Source of the DNA: Thiosocius sp963753845
Lineage (GTDB): Bacteria; Pseudomonadota; Gammaproteobacteria; Chromatiales; Chromatiaceae
Direction of reading: 5' to 3'
DNA length: 64,000 nucleotides
Assembly (NCBI GenBank): GCA_963753845.1
Contig: CAVWEI010000025.1
Span: forward strand, 62,001-126,000
Shown here: piece after piece, positions 45,054-52,996 of the stretch
Layout of the letters: each line of letters opens with the position of its first letter
Numbering within the stretch: the stretch's first letter is position 1
Notes under the pieces: generated by a model
What the model saw: only the letters and a program-made list of their open reading frames with translations
Databases searched by the model: none
Told to the model about the DNA's origin: nothing
Program-made: the position numbers and the translations under genes

Positions 45054-46022
45054 TCAGTCTTTCAACAGCCATTTTTCGAGTGCGAGGATCATGGGGCCGA
45101 GTTCCGGCTGTCTGAGCAGCTCAACGGCCTTGTCCGCAGAGACCCACTGGCGCCCTCGATGGCGTTCTTCCCACTCGGACTCAGGCAGTTGGCGGGTGAC
45201 CGCCATCGGGTAGACGTTCACGGTGCAGGTCGCACCCCATTTCGGATAACTGTAGTTGCCCACCGCTTCCGGCATCACGTCGCCTTCCACCCCAGCCTCC
45301 TCCCAGGCCTCCTTGGCGGCAGAGTTCTGAAGGTTGTGTCCCGGGTCCGCGATGCCCTTTGGGATCACCCAGTGCTTGTCCTGGCTGGAACGGATGACCA
45401 GGATCTCGGGCCGCCCGTCGACCATGCGATAGGGAATCACCGAAGATTGGGTGTAGTAATAGGCAGGCCGGTCCCGGCGCTCTTTGCTGTGTGGCGAAGG
45501 AAAGGGGAATTTCTTCTCCAGGCTCGACGGACGTATAAGCTGCAGCAGTTTTGCCTCGGCCTCCTGCAGGGCGCTCCAGTCGTCCGGCATGGCCAGGCGG
45601 GCGAGGGCGGCGGTGGGCATCAGGCTGCCTTTGGCCGGGATCTCCAGGGCCTGATCCGCCAGATAGATAAGCAGGAGTTCGAGCCCGGGGTTGTGTCCGA
45701 CCAGCATCACGCGTTGCGCCTCTGCCGGGCAGTCTGCCAGCACCTGCAACAGGGTGTCCCGGCTGGCCTGATAGATCCTGCGGTCCGTCTGGACATGGTC
45801 GGCCCCCATGCCCATTGCCTTGCAACACTTCTGTGCCGTTACCAGGGCACGCTCCGCCGGTGAGCTGATGACCAGGTCCGGGGTCAGTCCGTTCCGTTGC
45901 AGCCAGACGGCCATGCGCTGCGCGCCGCGTTTGCCCTTGTCTTTGAGCGGTCGGTCATAGTCTTCGATGTCGCTATTCCGGTCCGATTTTCCATGGCGCA
46001 AAAGCAGCAGTTCGCGAGGCAT
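45054..46022 (-). CDS. SixA-type histidine phosphatase fused to a Nudix domain
   Basis: Two hydrolase domains are present in one chain of 322 residues. The N-terminal SixA-like domain begins LLLLRHGKSDRN (RHG at residues 9-11) and ends near residue 165, with VMLVGHNPGLE carrying the second catalytic His. The C-terminal Nudix domain (about 185-322) has a box at 223-245 in which the usual first Glu is His (GIADPGH), while KEAWEEAGV keeps the metal-binding Glu residues. Such fusions suggest sequential removal of phosphate and pyrophosphate groups from one compound. The ATG at 46022 avoids most of the overlap that an ATG at 46046 would give. Confidence 0.87.
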   Translation of the reverse strand: MPRELLLLRHGKSDRNSDIEDYDRPLKDKGKRGAQRMAVWLQRNGLTPDLVISSPAERALVTAQKCCKAMGMGADHVQTDRRIYQASRDTLLQVLADCPAEAQRVMLVGHNPGLELLLIYLADQALEIPAKGSLMPTAALARLAMPDDWSALQEAEAKLLQLIRPSSLEKKFPFPSPHSKERRDRPAYYYTQSSVIPYRMVDGRPEILVIRSSQDKHWVIPKGIADPGHNLQNSAAKEAWEEAGVEGDVMPEAVGNYSYPKWGATCTVNVYPMAVTRQLPESEWEERHRGRQWVSADKAVELLRQPELGPMILALEKWLLKD

Positions 46023-46026
46023 GTGA

Positions 46027-47118
46027 TCAATCCAATAGTTCGTCAAGGCGTCGGGTCATGGCATCGAAATCGATGCGCCCGCTTGCCTCGTAGGTTGCGA
46101 TGGGTTGCAGGGTATCGAGATAGGCCTGCTCATTGAACGGCATATCGTCGTCGAAGAAGCTGCCATCGGCGAATTGGTAGAAGGGGCCGGGAGACTTCAT
46201 GATGGCGCCCAGCAGGTCGCGTCGTTCGGACAGGTCGACCTTCCTGAGGTCCATTGGCCGGTCGCTGTCGCGCCGCCAGTTGAGCACCAGGAAGGCCCCC
46301 AGCGGCGCCTCCGTGGTGACGCGGTCCTTCCCATATACCCGATCGATCAGGACATCGTACTTTTCTTCCAGTTCCCACAGTTGCTCGTTCGGCATGGCGA
46401 GCAGTGACTCCCGCTCGCTTGACGGGATCAGAGAATGCAGCCTTGGATTATGCACGATGGTGCCCGGGTTCACCCGGGGCAGCTTGGGGATGCCCGCGGA
46501 CTGGACGGTGGCGCCGTTGGAGCGGATGAACAACCGGTCGTTGGTCAGGTAGCTGATCTGCGGGTTCTCCATCATGTGCAGCATCAGGGTGGATTTGCCG
46601 CCGCCGGAAAAGCCGGCGATACCCAGGGTACGATTGCCGCGCACAAGACCGGCTGCGTGGCAGATCAGCCAGCCGCGGTTCTGCAGCCAGTTCATGTACT
46701 GGGCGTTGATGAAGTTGATCACCTGGTTGTCGTAGCGGATGCACGGACCCGCGGCGATACGCCTGCTCTGGCTCTGCAGGAACACCATGCCGGTGCGGAC
46801 CTTGCGCACCAGGCGGCCGCCGGGAAAGTCGGAATAGCTGTCCTTGCGCCCGCTCTTGCCCGGTTCCCGTTTCCAGTCGGTGAACTCGGTGTCCAGTTTG
46901 GGCGGGTCGCGCTCGATCGCGATGATTTCGATATCCGGTTCCGAGGCAGGGCCGACGACGTGTGAGAAATAGCCAGTAAGTTGCTCGATGTGCTCGGCCG
47001 AATTGGATCGGATACGCAGGGTGCATTCACCGAGCGCCAGATGGAGGGTGGACTCACACAGGGCAGCACCCTCGATGAGTTTGTCGGCCATGCGGTCGAG
47101 CCTGTCAGTATTCGTCAT
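46027..47118 (-). CDS. HPr kinase-related protein (type B, GAK neighbourhood)
   Basis: Resembles the C-terminal catalytic domain of HPr Ser kinase/phosphorylase. The P-loop is GFSGGGKST (residues 169-177), preceded by GWLICHAAG and followed by LTNDRLFI and a long C-terminal region with NWRRDSDRP. The first 130 residues form a domain not found in HprK. No HPr/PTS gene is near, so the target is something else: a protein in the operon or a small molecule. It overlaps the ATP-grasp gene by 4 bases, which suggests the two proteins work together. Confidence 0.85.
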   Translation of the reverse strand: MTNTDRLDRMADKLIEGAALCESTLHLALGECTLRIRSNSAEHIEQLTGYFSHVVGPASEPDIEIIAIERDPPKLDTEFTDWKREPGKSGRKDSYSDFPGGRLVRKVRTGMVFLQSQSRRIAAGPCIRYDNQVINFINAQYMNWLQNRGWLICHAAGLVRGNRTLGIAGFSGGGKSTLMLHMMENPQISYLTNDRLFIRSNGATVQSAGIPKLPRVNPGTIVHNPRLHSLIPSSERESLLAMPNEQLWELEEKYDVLIDRVYGKDRVTTEAPLGAFLVLNWRRDSDRPMDLRKVDLSERRDLLGAIMKSPGPFYQFADGSFFDDDMPFNEQAYLDTLQPIATYEASGRIDFDAMTRRLDELLD

Positions 47119-48008
47119 TGTATTTTCAGCTTTGTCAGTACGTAGTCAGTGTAGGATCCAGCAGCATCGATTCCTGCCCCTTCCAGGGCACCCCGAAAGC
47201 CGCCGAAGGCCGATACCTCGAAGACGATCGGGCCGTCGCTGGTCTCGGCGACATCGACCGTGGTGAAGTCCATGCCGAAGGGTGCCTGCGCCCGGCGTGC
47301 CAGTTCGATGGTCTCATCCGGCGGCGTGAAGCCTTCGTAACGGCCGCCGCTGTGTATGGTGGTGTTCCAGGAATCGTCCTGAGACACGCGCGCATAGGTA
47401 CCGAGATACTCGCCGCCCAGAAACACCATGCCCAGGTCGCGTCCCGAGAGATCGAGCTTGCGCTGGATGTACATCATCGGATTGCTGCGCCGGAAGTCCC
47501 GGACGGCTGCGGCCACCGTCTCGTCCGGCTGATCCGCATCGATGATGCACATCCCCCGGGCCTTGGTGGAGAAAAGCGGTTTGAAAACCGCGCTGCCGAA
47601 CCGTCGGACCGCGCGGACAGCGGCATCGACGTCTTCGGTAACCAGGGTCTCCGGCATGGGGATGCCGGCATTGCGCAGGGTGACGGTGCAGCTCAAACGG
47701 TCGATCAGGCGCAGCATGTTTTCGGCGCCGCTGAAGACTCTCACGCCGGCGCGCTCTGCAACCCGCAGCAGTTCGAGCCGGTCCAGTGTGTTGGGGCTGT
47801 ACTCGGCACTGATCTTCTTGACGATCAGGCCATCGAGTCTGCACAGGTCTTGTCCATTGAACAGCAACCGGCCCTCCTGGAGGTCCAGTTCGACCCTGCC
47901 CATGTCGACCACCAGGCGAAAGCCCGTGCGCTTTTCGACTGCGTCGGCGAGGGTCTCTGTGGACCATTTGCCGGGTATGCCGATGACGGCGATTCTGGGT
48001 TCAGCCAA
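47115..48008 (-). CDS. ATP-grasp enzyme of the GAK neighbourhood (RimK-like)
   Basis: ATP-dependent carboxylate-amine ligase or kinase fold, 297 residues. The N-terminal preATP-grasp domain has IAVIGIPGKWSTETLADAVE. ATP-grasp motifs are AVFKPLFSTKARGMCII (nucleotide-binding Lys), MYIQRKLDLSGRDLG and the metal-ligand end IVFEVSAFGGFRG. The Glu-Val-Asn of most family members reads EVS here. It overlaps genes on both sides (8 and 4 bases). RimK relatives add amino acids to proteins or cofactors, while a few ATP-grasp enzymes phosphorylate small molecules. Which applies is not known. Confidence 0.87.
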   Translation of the reverse strand: MAEPRIAVIGIPGKWSTETLADAVEKRTGFRLVVDMGRVELDLQEGRLLFNGQDLCRLDGLIVKKISAEYSPNTLDRLELLRVAERAGVRVFSGAENMLRLIDRLSCTVTLRNAGIPMPETLVTEDVDAAVRAVRRFGSAVFKPLFSTKARGMCIIDADQPDETVAAAVRDFRRSNPMMYIQRKLDLSGRDLGMVFLGGEYLGTYARVSQDDSWNTTIHSGGRYEGFTPPDETIELARRAQAPFGMDFTTVDVAETSDGPIVFEVSAFGGFRGALEGAGIDAAGSYTDYVLTKLKIQ

Positions 48009-49650
48009 CGAAAATCTCCTTTACGGGTATCTTGAAACCGGCGGCCTTCCGGGGGTCCGTTTCGAGCACGCGCTCGATCAGGAAACGGGCGCGCAGGAAC
48101 ATGCTGCGGGCCAGTGATTTGTCGAGGATGAAGCGTGTGGACGTCGCAAAAGATCGGGCGAGGCCCAGTGCCAGACGCAACTCGAAGCTGGGGTCGTCCA
48201 TCTTGTCGGCATAGCGCCGCGCGATGCGATAGAAATCCCTGGCAAGCGTCATGATCCGCTGACGCAGCTGTGCATCGAGGATCTGCAGGCGGTAGTTGGA
48301 GACCATGAACACGGACACATCCTGCACGTAATCCATGTAGCAGGAGCGATGCAAGTCAATGAAGTTGATCCTTTTTTCCATCGGGTCATAGATGATGTTG
48401 TCGACATTGAAGTCGCCATGGATATAGACCGAGAAGGGGGCCTTGAGGGACTTTTCGTAATCACCGGCCTGTTTCACCAGTGAATCGAACGAAGCGATGT
48501 CGAGCCCACAGACCTTGCTCGGACCCTGTCGGAACTCGGGGTGGATCTTGTAAACATCGTCCATGCGTTTCTCGAGCTGCTGCATGAAGCGGGCGGATAC
48601 CGGTTTTCCGGTGTTTGTCTCGCGCCACACGGATTTGAGCGTCTTGCCCAGTTGACCGAGGGTCTCTTTAAGCAGTCCCGCGGATTCGTTCAACAGGATC
48701 TGCTCGAACGTGAGGCCGGGAAGATGCTCGATCAGCAGTGCGGCGGACTGGCCGCTCTTTTTGTACGAAAGGATCTTTGGCGCCAGGCCGGGGTAGATGT
48801 CATGCCAGCTCTCAACGCCCTGGCGCTCCTCTTTGAGCTTGCTTTTCTGACCATCCTTGAAGATCGCGACATAGGCGTCGTCCTTCCCGTCTGACGCGCT
48901 GATGGCAGAGATGGCGCTGCCTGATCGGGTATCCGCGATCCTCTGCACCTGCACGTCGACAAAGTCGTCGTCGGTATCGAGGGTTTCAACGGAAGCCTGC
49001 AGTGAGTGGTAGCGTTCCAGGTTGACGGGCTGTCCGAGGTTTGCGGAGATGATCGACTCGCTGATATTGAGCAGGGCATCCCCCATCTGTTCGACACTGT
49101 GGGCGACGAATAGCGCGCTGGTCAGCTCCTCGGTGTTTTTTCTCTTTTTCAGGGCCCTGACGTAGCGTTTCAGCAACCGCTTGTAGTCGCGGTCCAGTTT
49201 TGCCTCGATCTGACCGATTCGCAGCGCCAGGCGGGTATCGTTTTCCTTCAGCGCGGGCTTTAGCAGCTCGACGCCGCGCCGCACACGCCCGAGCATGGCT
49301 CCATAGGCCTTCGGCTGCATGAATGTCAGGTCAGTCAGATAGTCCATCTGCTTGATGCAGTCCCGGCAGAGTTCGGTGATCCGATCCAGATCCGTGGCGA
49401 TGGACTCCAATCCTCGCAGCATCAGGGTCTCCGAATCTCCGCCCTTCTTGCATTGCGCAAGCCTTTTCACGCAGCTGGTGTGTATGCGCAACTTGAGATT
49501 GTAGGCATAACCGCTGCGATCGAGGATGCGTCGGGCAATGGCCGCCGACGGATTCTTGAAGAAGCTCTGAAGGTTGGCCAGCTGAGAATCAACCTCGACA
49601 CTCAGGAAGCGCAGGTTGTCGGTGATGCTCTTAGGGAGCTGCTTGGTCAT
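48001..49650 (-). CDS. PhoU-like domain fused to an aminoglycoside-phosphotransferase-like kinase domain
   Basis: 549 residues. The N-terminal 200 or so residues are helical, with the PhoU-type repeat pattern (DNLRFLSVEVDSQLANLQSF, DRITELCRDCIKQMDYL). The C-terminal half has an APH/choline-kinase fold with LLIEHLPGLTFEQIL, the catalytic HGDFNVDNII (from residue 411) and the metal-binding FIDLHR. A Lys for ATP binding may lie in DDAYVAIFKDGQKSK. The ATG at 49650 is preferred because the frame before it runs through the Nudix gene; the two still overlap by 20 bases. PhoU domains usually report phosphate status, so this may be a phosphate-responsive kinase. Confidence 0.78.
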   Translation of the reverse strand: MTKQLPKSITDNLRFLSVEVDSQLANLQSFFKNPSAAIARRILDRSGYAYNLKLRIHTSCVKRLAQCKKGGDSETLMLRGLESIATDLDRITELCRDCIKQMDYLTDLTFMQPKAYGAMLGRVRRGVELLKPALKENDTRLALRIGQIEAKLDRDYKRLLKRYVRALKKRKNTEELTSALFVAHSVEQMGDALLNISESIISANLGQPVNLERYHSLQASVETLDTDDDFVDVQVQRIADTRSGSAISAISASDGKDDAYVAIFKDGQKSKLKEERQGVESWHDIYPGLAPKILSYKKSGQSAALLIEHLPGLTFEQILLNESAGLLKETLGQLGKTLKSVWRETNTGKPVSARFMQQLEKRMDDVYKIHPEFRQGPSKVCGLDIASFDSLVKQAGDYEKSLKAPFSVYIHGDFNVDNIIYDPMEKRINFIDLHRSCYMDYVQDVSVFMVSNYRLQILDAQLRQRIMTLARDFYRIARRYADKMDDPSFELRLALGLARSFATSTRFILDKSLARSMFLRARFLIERVLETDPRKAAGFKIPVKEIFVG

Positions 49651-50128
49651 GGAAGGTTCCCAGGTAAAAGGGCCTGCCCGGAGGATCCTGGCGCTGGGGA
49701 ATGCAGGTCGAGAGAAATTGCGGAAACAGCGGCATCTGCGGCACTTCATCCAGGCCGGTCCAGATCACCTCGACCTGATGCCTGTCGGGGTGATGACCAT
49801 TGCGAGGGGAATAGTCGTCGGGAACGCTGCAGCGGAAAAGGAACTCGACCACGTGCCGGTGCGTGGGCGGCTGGGTATCCCGCAATTTGAAGAAATCCGC
49901 TACGTGGATCAGGTCGCCGACTTCGACCGTGGTCCCGATCTCCTCCATGCACTCGCGCTCGAGTGCCTCCTGCAGGGGCTCGCCCGGATCTTGCGCGCCA
50001 CCGGGCAGGGCGAAGCGCTCGGGACGTCCGCCACCCTCTTTCCTGAGCAGCAGGATCTTGTCCTGCCGAATAATCAGGGCACGCGCTGCATTCCGAATGT
50101 CAGGTGCAAGTTCCACCATGTTTCCCAT
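49631..50128 (-). CDS. Nudix hydrolase
   Basis: 165 residues. A full Nudix box lies at residues 44-66, with Gly44, Glu50, Arg58-Glu59 and Glu62-Glu63 in the canonical spacing. It hydrolyses a nucleoside diphosphate linked to another moiety, or a polyphosphate. It is the first gene of the leftward phosphoryl-transfer operon, and its 3' end overlaps the PhoU-APH gene by 20 bases. An ATG three codons later (50119) is an alternative start. The 152 bases upstream should contain the operon promoter, but no clear -35/-10 pair was recognised. Confidence 0.88.
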   Translation of the reverse strand: MGNMVELAPDIRNAARALIIRQDKILLLRKEGGGRPERFALPGGAQDPGEPLQEALERECMEEIGTTVEVGDLIHVADFFKLRDTQPPTHRHVVEFLFRCSVPDDYSPRNGHHPDRHQVEVIWTGLDEVPQMPLFPQFLSTCIPQRQDPPGRPFYLGTFHDQAAP

Positions 50129-50280
50129 TCATCGGTGTGCTGTTGAACGCCCCATCCTATCTCTTTTGCGCGGTACCAGGGCAGTTTCGTCGCTTGTCCA
50201 CGAAAGTGGCGGCCGAGTATTTCTTGCACCACCTGATTCACGCACGATTATCAAGCAACTCCCCGAACTGGGTCACAGTC

Positions 50281-50517
50281 TCAGTCTTCACCGATCACAC
50301 GTTCTTCACGCGGCGCACTGAGCAGTTTTTCCGCCTCGGCCTGATTCTTTGCAAAGATCAGTCGGCAGTCGCGCGCACTGCCCTCGGCCTTGAGTCTTGC
50401 GCGCTGTTCGCGTGCCAGATTGCGTGCGGCCTTGAAGTTCCCGAGAGTCTCGAGGTGTTCGAGCGATTTCCGGTTTCTGTCGCTATCCTGAGTTATGTAA
50501 TAAACGAAGTAGGGCAT
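50281..50517 (-). CDS. conserved small protein of unknown function
   Basis: A 78-residue charged protein beginning MPYFVYYITQDSDRNRKSLE. It continues through a helix rich in Arg and Glu (NLAREQRARLKAEGSARDCR) and ends in an acidic tail. The beginning looks like a short beta strand pair and the rest like helices. I recall similar small proteins in gammaproteobacteria but know no function. It stands on the same strand as the Nudix gene, 152 bases upstream of it. Confidence 0.65.
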   Translation of the reverse strand: MPYFVYYITQDSDRNRKSLEHLETLGNFKAARNLAREQRARLKAEGSARDCRLIFAKNQAEAEKLLSAPREERVIGED

Positions 50518-50641
50518 TGCAGCGTTGTTCCCGTGTCCTCAATCAGCGACGAGTTTACATCAGCGACACTGCTGCGCCGAAGTGCTTTAACCGCACGACG
50601 GCCGGGGATTGCGGGCCCGAAGACAGGTCGAAAACAATTTT

Positions 50642-51109
50642 TTAGCGCCCGGCCCCGGGCGCGGCCTGTTTTGCGGACATCAGGTTGTGCAGGTGTTCCC
50701 GCAGCTGCTGTTCGCGCTGCTCGAACAGCAGGGTGATAGCCCCTGTCCGCAGCGAGGGCCCAAGGCCATCCCCGCGTATTCCCAGGCTCAGATCGAGCAA
50801 GGCGACCTCCTGTTGAAAAAAGGCCTGCCACGCATTGACGTTGCGGTCGAAAACAAGACGTTGGGGGGTATCCAGACGTGCCCGGATCTCCGCCGACAGT
50901 TGTTCGATACTTTTCTTCAGTACAGCCTGCTGCCGCTTTTCGCATGCGCCAATGGCCGCCGGACTGCTCGCCGATGCAATGCAGTCGCGCAGCGCATTCG
51001 TTGTCGGCCGGGGGGTGGGGGCGGACGCCGCGGCAACCGCCAGCGGGAGCAGCAGAAAGGCCGTGGACGCTTTGCACCATCGGTTTCGCTTGGTTAATCT
51101 TGCAGCCAC
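50642..51109 (-). CDS. exported LprI/DUF1311-like protein
   Basis: About 155 residues from a GTG at 51109. A basic n-region (ARLTKRNRWCK) and hydrophobic stretch ending VAAASAPT make a signal peptide. The mature part has two Cys in ALRDCIASASSPAAIGACEK and then a long helix pair (KKSIEQLSAEIRARLDTPQR, FDRNVNAWQAFFQQEVALLD). The two-Cys start and following helices resemble LprI-type lysozyme inhibitors, but the match is weak. The frame upstream of the GTG is antisense to psiE and was not used. The start is 22 bases from the divergent psiE start. Confidence 0.55.
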   Translation of the reverse strand: MAARLTKRNRWCKASTAFLLLPLAVAAASAPTPRPTTNALRDCIASASSPAAIGACEKRQQAVLKKSIEQLSAEIRARLDTPQRLVFDRNVNAWQAFFQQEVALLDLSLGIRGDGLGPSLRTGAITLLFEQREQQLREHLHNLMSAKQAAPGAGR

Positions 51110-51131
51110 TGATTCACCTGGATCCCCGGTT

Positions 51132-51548
51132 ATGCCCGAACATCTCATCGACAAGAAACTCGTTAATCTGGGTAACAGGTTGTTCGAGGCCTTCCATGTA
51201 TTCGGCCTGTTCGTGATTGGTGCAGCCATTCTCTGGGCTTCCTGGGTGGAGGTGTTCGAGATCATCTCGCACGGCGGCCCAGGGATCAAAGATGTCTTGC
51301 TCTTGTTCATCTATCTGGAATTGGGGGCCATGGTCGGCATCTACTTTCAGACCAAGCGTCTGCCGGTACGCTACCTTATCTATATAGCGGTCACGGCACT
51401 GACCCGGGTGCTGGCGATCGATATCAAGACGATGTCCGATACTCACATGATTACTCTCACGAGTGCGATTCTGATCCTGTGCGTGGCGGTGCTGGTGTTG
51501 CGGATCGGCAGCACCCGGTTCAACGAGGACGACGGGATAGAGAAATAA
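51132..51548 (+). CDS. psiE: phosphate-starvation-inducible protein PsiE family
   Basis: A 138-residue membrane protein with four predicted segments (GLFVIGAAILWASWVEVFEI, DVLLLFIYLELGAMVGIYF, YLIYIAVTALTRVLAI, MITLTSAILILCVAVLVL). The ELGAMVGIYF and RYLIYIAVTA pattern is typical of PsiE. In E. coli the gene responds to phosphate starvation, but the molecular function is unknown. It is divergent from the LprI-like gene and close to the operon carrying a PhoU-like domain. The ATG at 51132 gives the usual length; a longer open frame to the left overlaps the divergent gene. Confidence 0.88.
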   Translation: MPEHLIDKKLVNLGNRLFEAFHVFGLFVIGAAILWASWVEVFEIISHGGPGIKDVLLLFIYLELGAMVGIYFQTKRLPVRYLIYIAVTALTRVLAIDIKTMSDTHMITLTSAILILCVAVLVLRIGSTRFNEDDGIEK

Positions 51549-51570
51549 CCATGCAATTCAGGGTCAACCA

Positions 51571-51927
51571 ATGATCGAATTTCCCAAGATCCAGACGGCC
51601 ATCCCGAAGCGGCGATACCAGTACGGTGATTATGCCGTCACCGTGCTCGGCGAGATCGAGAGTGGTGACGGTCGTGACTACTGCTTCGTCGCTGCGTTCG
51701 TCAAGGAGGGTGAGGCGCGACCGCGCATGTACGTCGTTTCCGAGCGACAGCCACCTGGAGAACGTGACATGGGCAGCCACGCGCTGCGGTTGGTCAACAG
51801 TGCCATGGACGAGGTCATGGATGTGAATGACCGGTGGTCGCGTCTGGACGACTACGTCGATCAGTCACTACAGATGGGGGCGCAGATGTTGGGCCTGGAA
51901 CAGGAAATTCCCTACCAGGTCATGTAG
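51571..51927 (+). CDS. conserved protein of unknown function
   Basis: 118 residues beginning MIEFPKIQTAIPKRRYQYGD, with beta-rich sequence in the first half (YAVTVLGEIESGDGRDYCFV, RPRMYVVSERQPPGE) and helices in the second. It has no signal peptide or membrane segment. It follows psiE on the same strand after 22 bases and could share its transcript. I do not recognise the family with certainty. Confidence 0.7.
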   Translation: MIEFPKIQTAIPKRRYQYGDYAVTVLGEIESGDGRDYCFVAAFVKEGEARPRMYVVSERQPPGERDMGSHALRLVNSAMDEVMDVNDRWSRLDDYVDQSLQMGAQMLGLEQEIPYQVM

Positions 51928-52027
51928 ACCCGGATAGCCGCGCCACCGTGCCGTATCCCGCATTTTTGGGCGAAACTGTTTCCTTAAGTCACTCTGTCTG
52001 CAGCCGCTAACTTCCCTCAAGGGCCCC

Positions 52028-52996
52028 ATGTACGGGCTTTTCGGGGAGATCGAAGCGTTGTTGGGCTGGCTGAAGAAAGATTCAGAATCGTCACGTGTAC
52101 TTGGGTGCGATATGTACCAGGACGGGTGCGCATTGGCGGTCGTCGATCAGGCCGATGCCGCGGGTCCACTGATTGCGGGCGTGCGCTGGTGCCCGTTCGA
52201 GCCGGGTTCGGACAGGGTTGCGTTGGTCAGGCAGGCGGTGCGCGACCTGAACGCCCGTGGCCTGCCGGTGGTGGCGAATCTGCAGCATTCCGCCTATTCG
52301 CTGGTTCAGCTCGACGCTCCTGATCTCGGCCCGGACGAGTTGCGTGATGCCATGCGATGGCGGGTCAAGGACCTGATCGACTTTCCGGTCGAACAGGCCG
52401 TAATCGATGTGTTCAAGCTGCCACCGAGCCGCCGCCCGGGTGCCCCGGAACTGGTCTATACGGTGGTCGCCAAGTCGCATGAAGTCGAGGCGCTGGGCGG
52501 GTTTCTCGAGGCCGCCGGCCTTCAGGTCAGGGCGATCGATATCGCCGAGATGGCGATCCGTAATCTGGTCATGCATCTGGACCGGCCCGAGCGGCCACGT
52601 GCCTACCTGTATCTGCAGCCGGGTGAGACCATCATCGAGATAGCAGACGGTCCGCAGGTCTATCTGAGCCGCCGCGTCCTGCAGGACTTCAACCTCGATG
52701 CCGATGGGGACCTGCTTCAGGTCCAGATGGAGAACCTGGCCCTCGAGGTCCAGCGTTCACTCGACTATTTCGAGAGCCAGTACGCGCTTGGTGCCGCGGA
52801 CCAGCTATCGGTCATCGTATGCAACGACAACCTTTATCAGGCCTTCAGCACCGTTGCCGGCGCATTTCTCACTGTACATACAGAACGTTTCGGACTTTCC
52901 ACCCTGGCCGCCGCGGACGGCGTGGACCTCGCCGTACTCGGGCGGGGGATAACGGCGGTGGGGGCTGCGATGCGGGGCGTGCCATGGGCGGCTTAG
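52028..52996 (+). CDS. mshI: MSHA pilus biogenesis protein MshI (PilM-like)
   Basis: Cytoplasmic actin-like protein (322 residues) that corresponds to PilM and to the cytoplasmic half of GspL. It has the PilM pattern LGCDMYQDGCALAVVDQADA, QHSAYSLVQLDAPDLGPDEL, WRVKDLIDFPVEQAVIDVFK and SRRVLQDFNLDADGDLLQ. It is the first gene of the MSHA assembly operon, which reads rightward with overlaps to mshG. The 100 bases before it should contain the promoter. Its stop overlaps the next start by 13 bases. Confidence 0.9.
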   Translation: MYGLFGEIEALLGWLKKDSESSRVLGCDMYQDGCALAVVDQADAAGPLIAGVRWCPFEPGSDRVALVRQAVRDLNARGLPVVANLQHSAYSLVQLDAPDLGPDELRDAMRWRVKDLIDFPVEQAVIDVFKLPPSRRPGAPELVYTVVAKSHEVEALGGFLEAAGLQVRAIDIAEMAIRNLVMHLDRPERPRAYLYLQPGETIIEIADGPQVYLSRRVLQDFNLDADGDLLQVQMENLALEVQRSLDYFESQYALGAADQLSVIVCNDNLYQAFSTVAGAFLTVHTERFGLSTLAAADGVDLAVLGRGITAVGAAMRGVPWAA

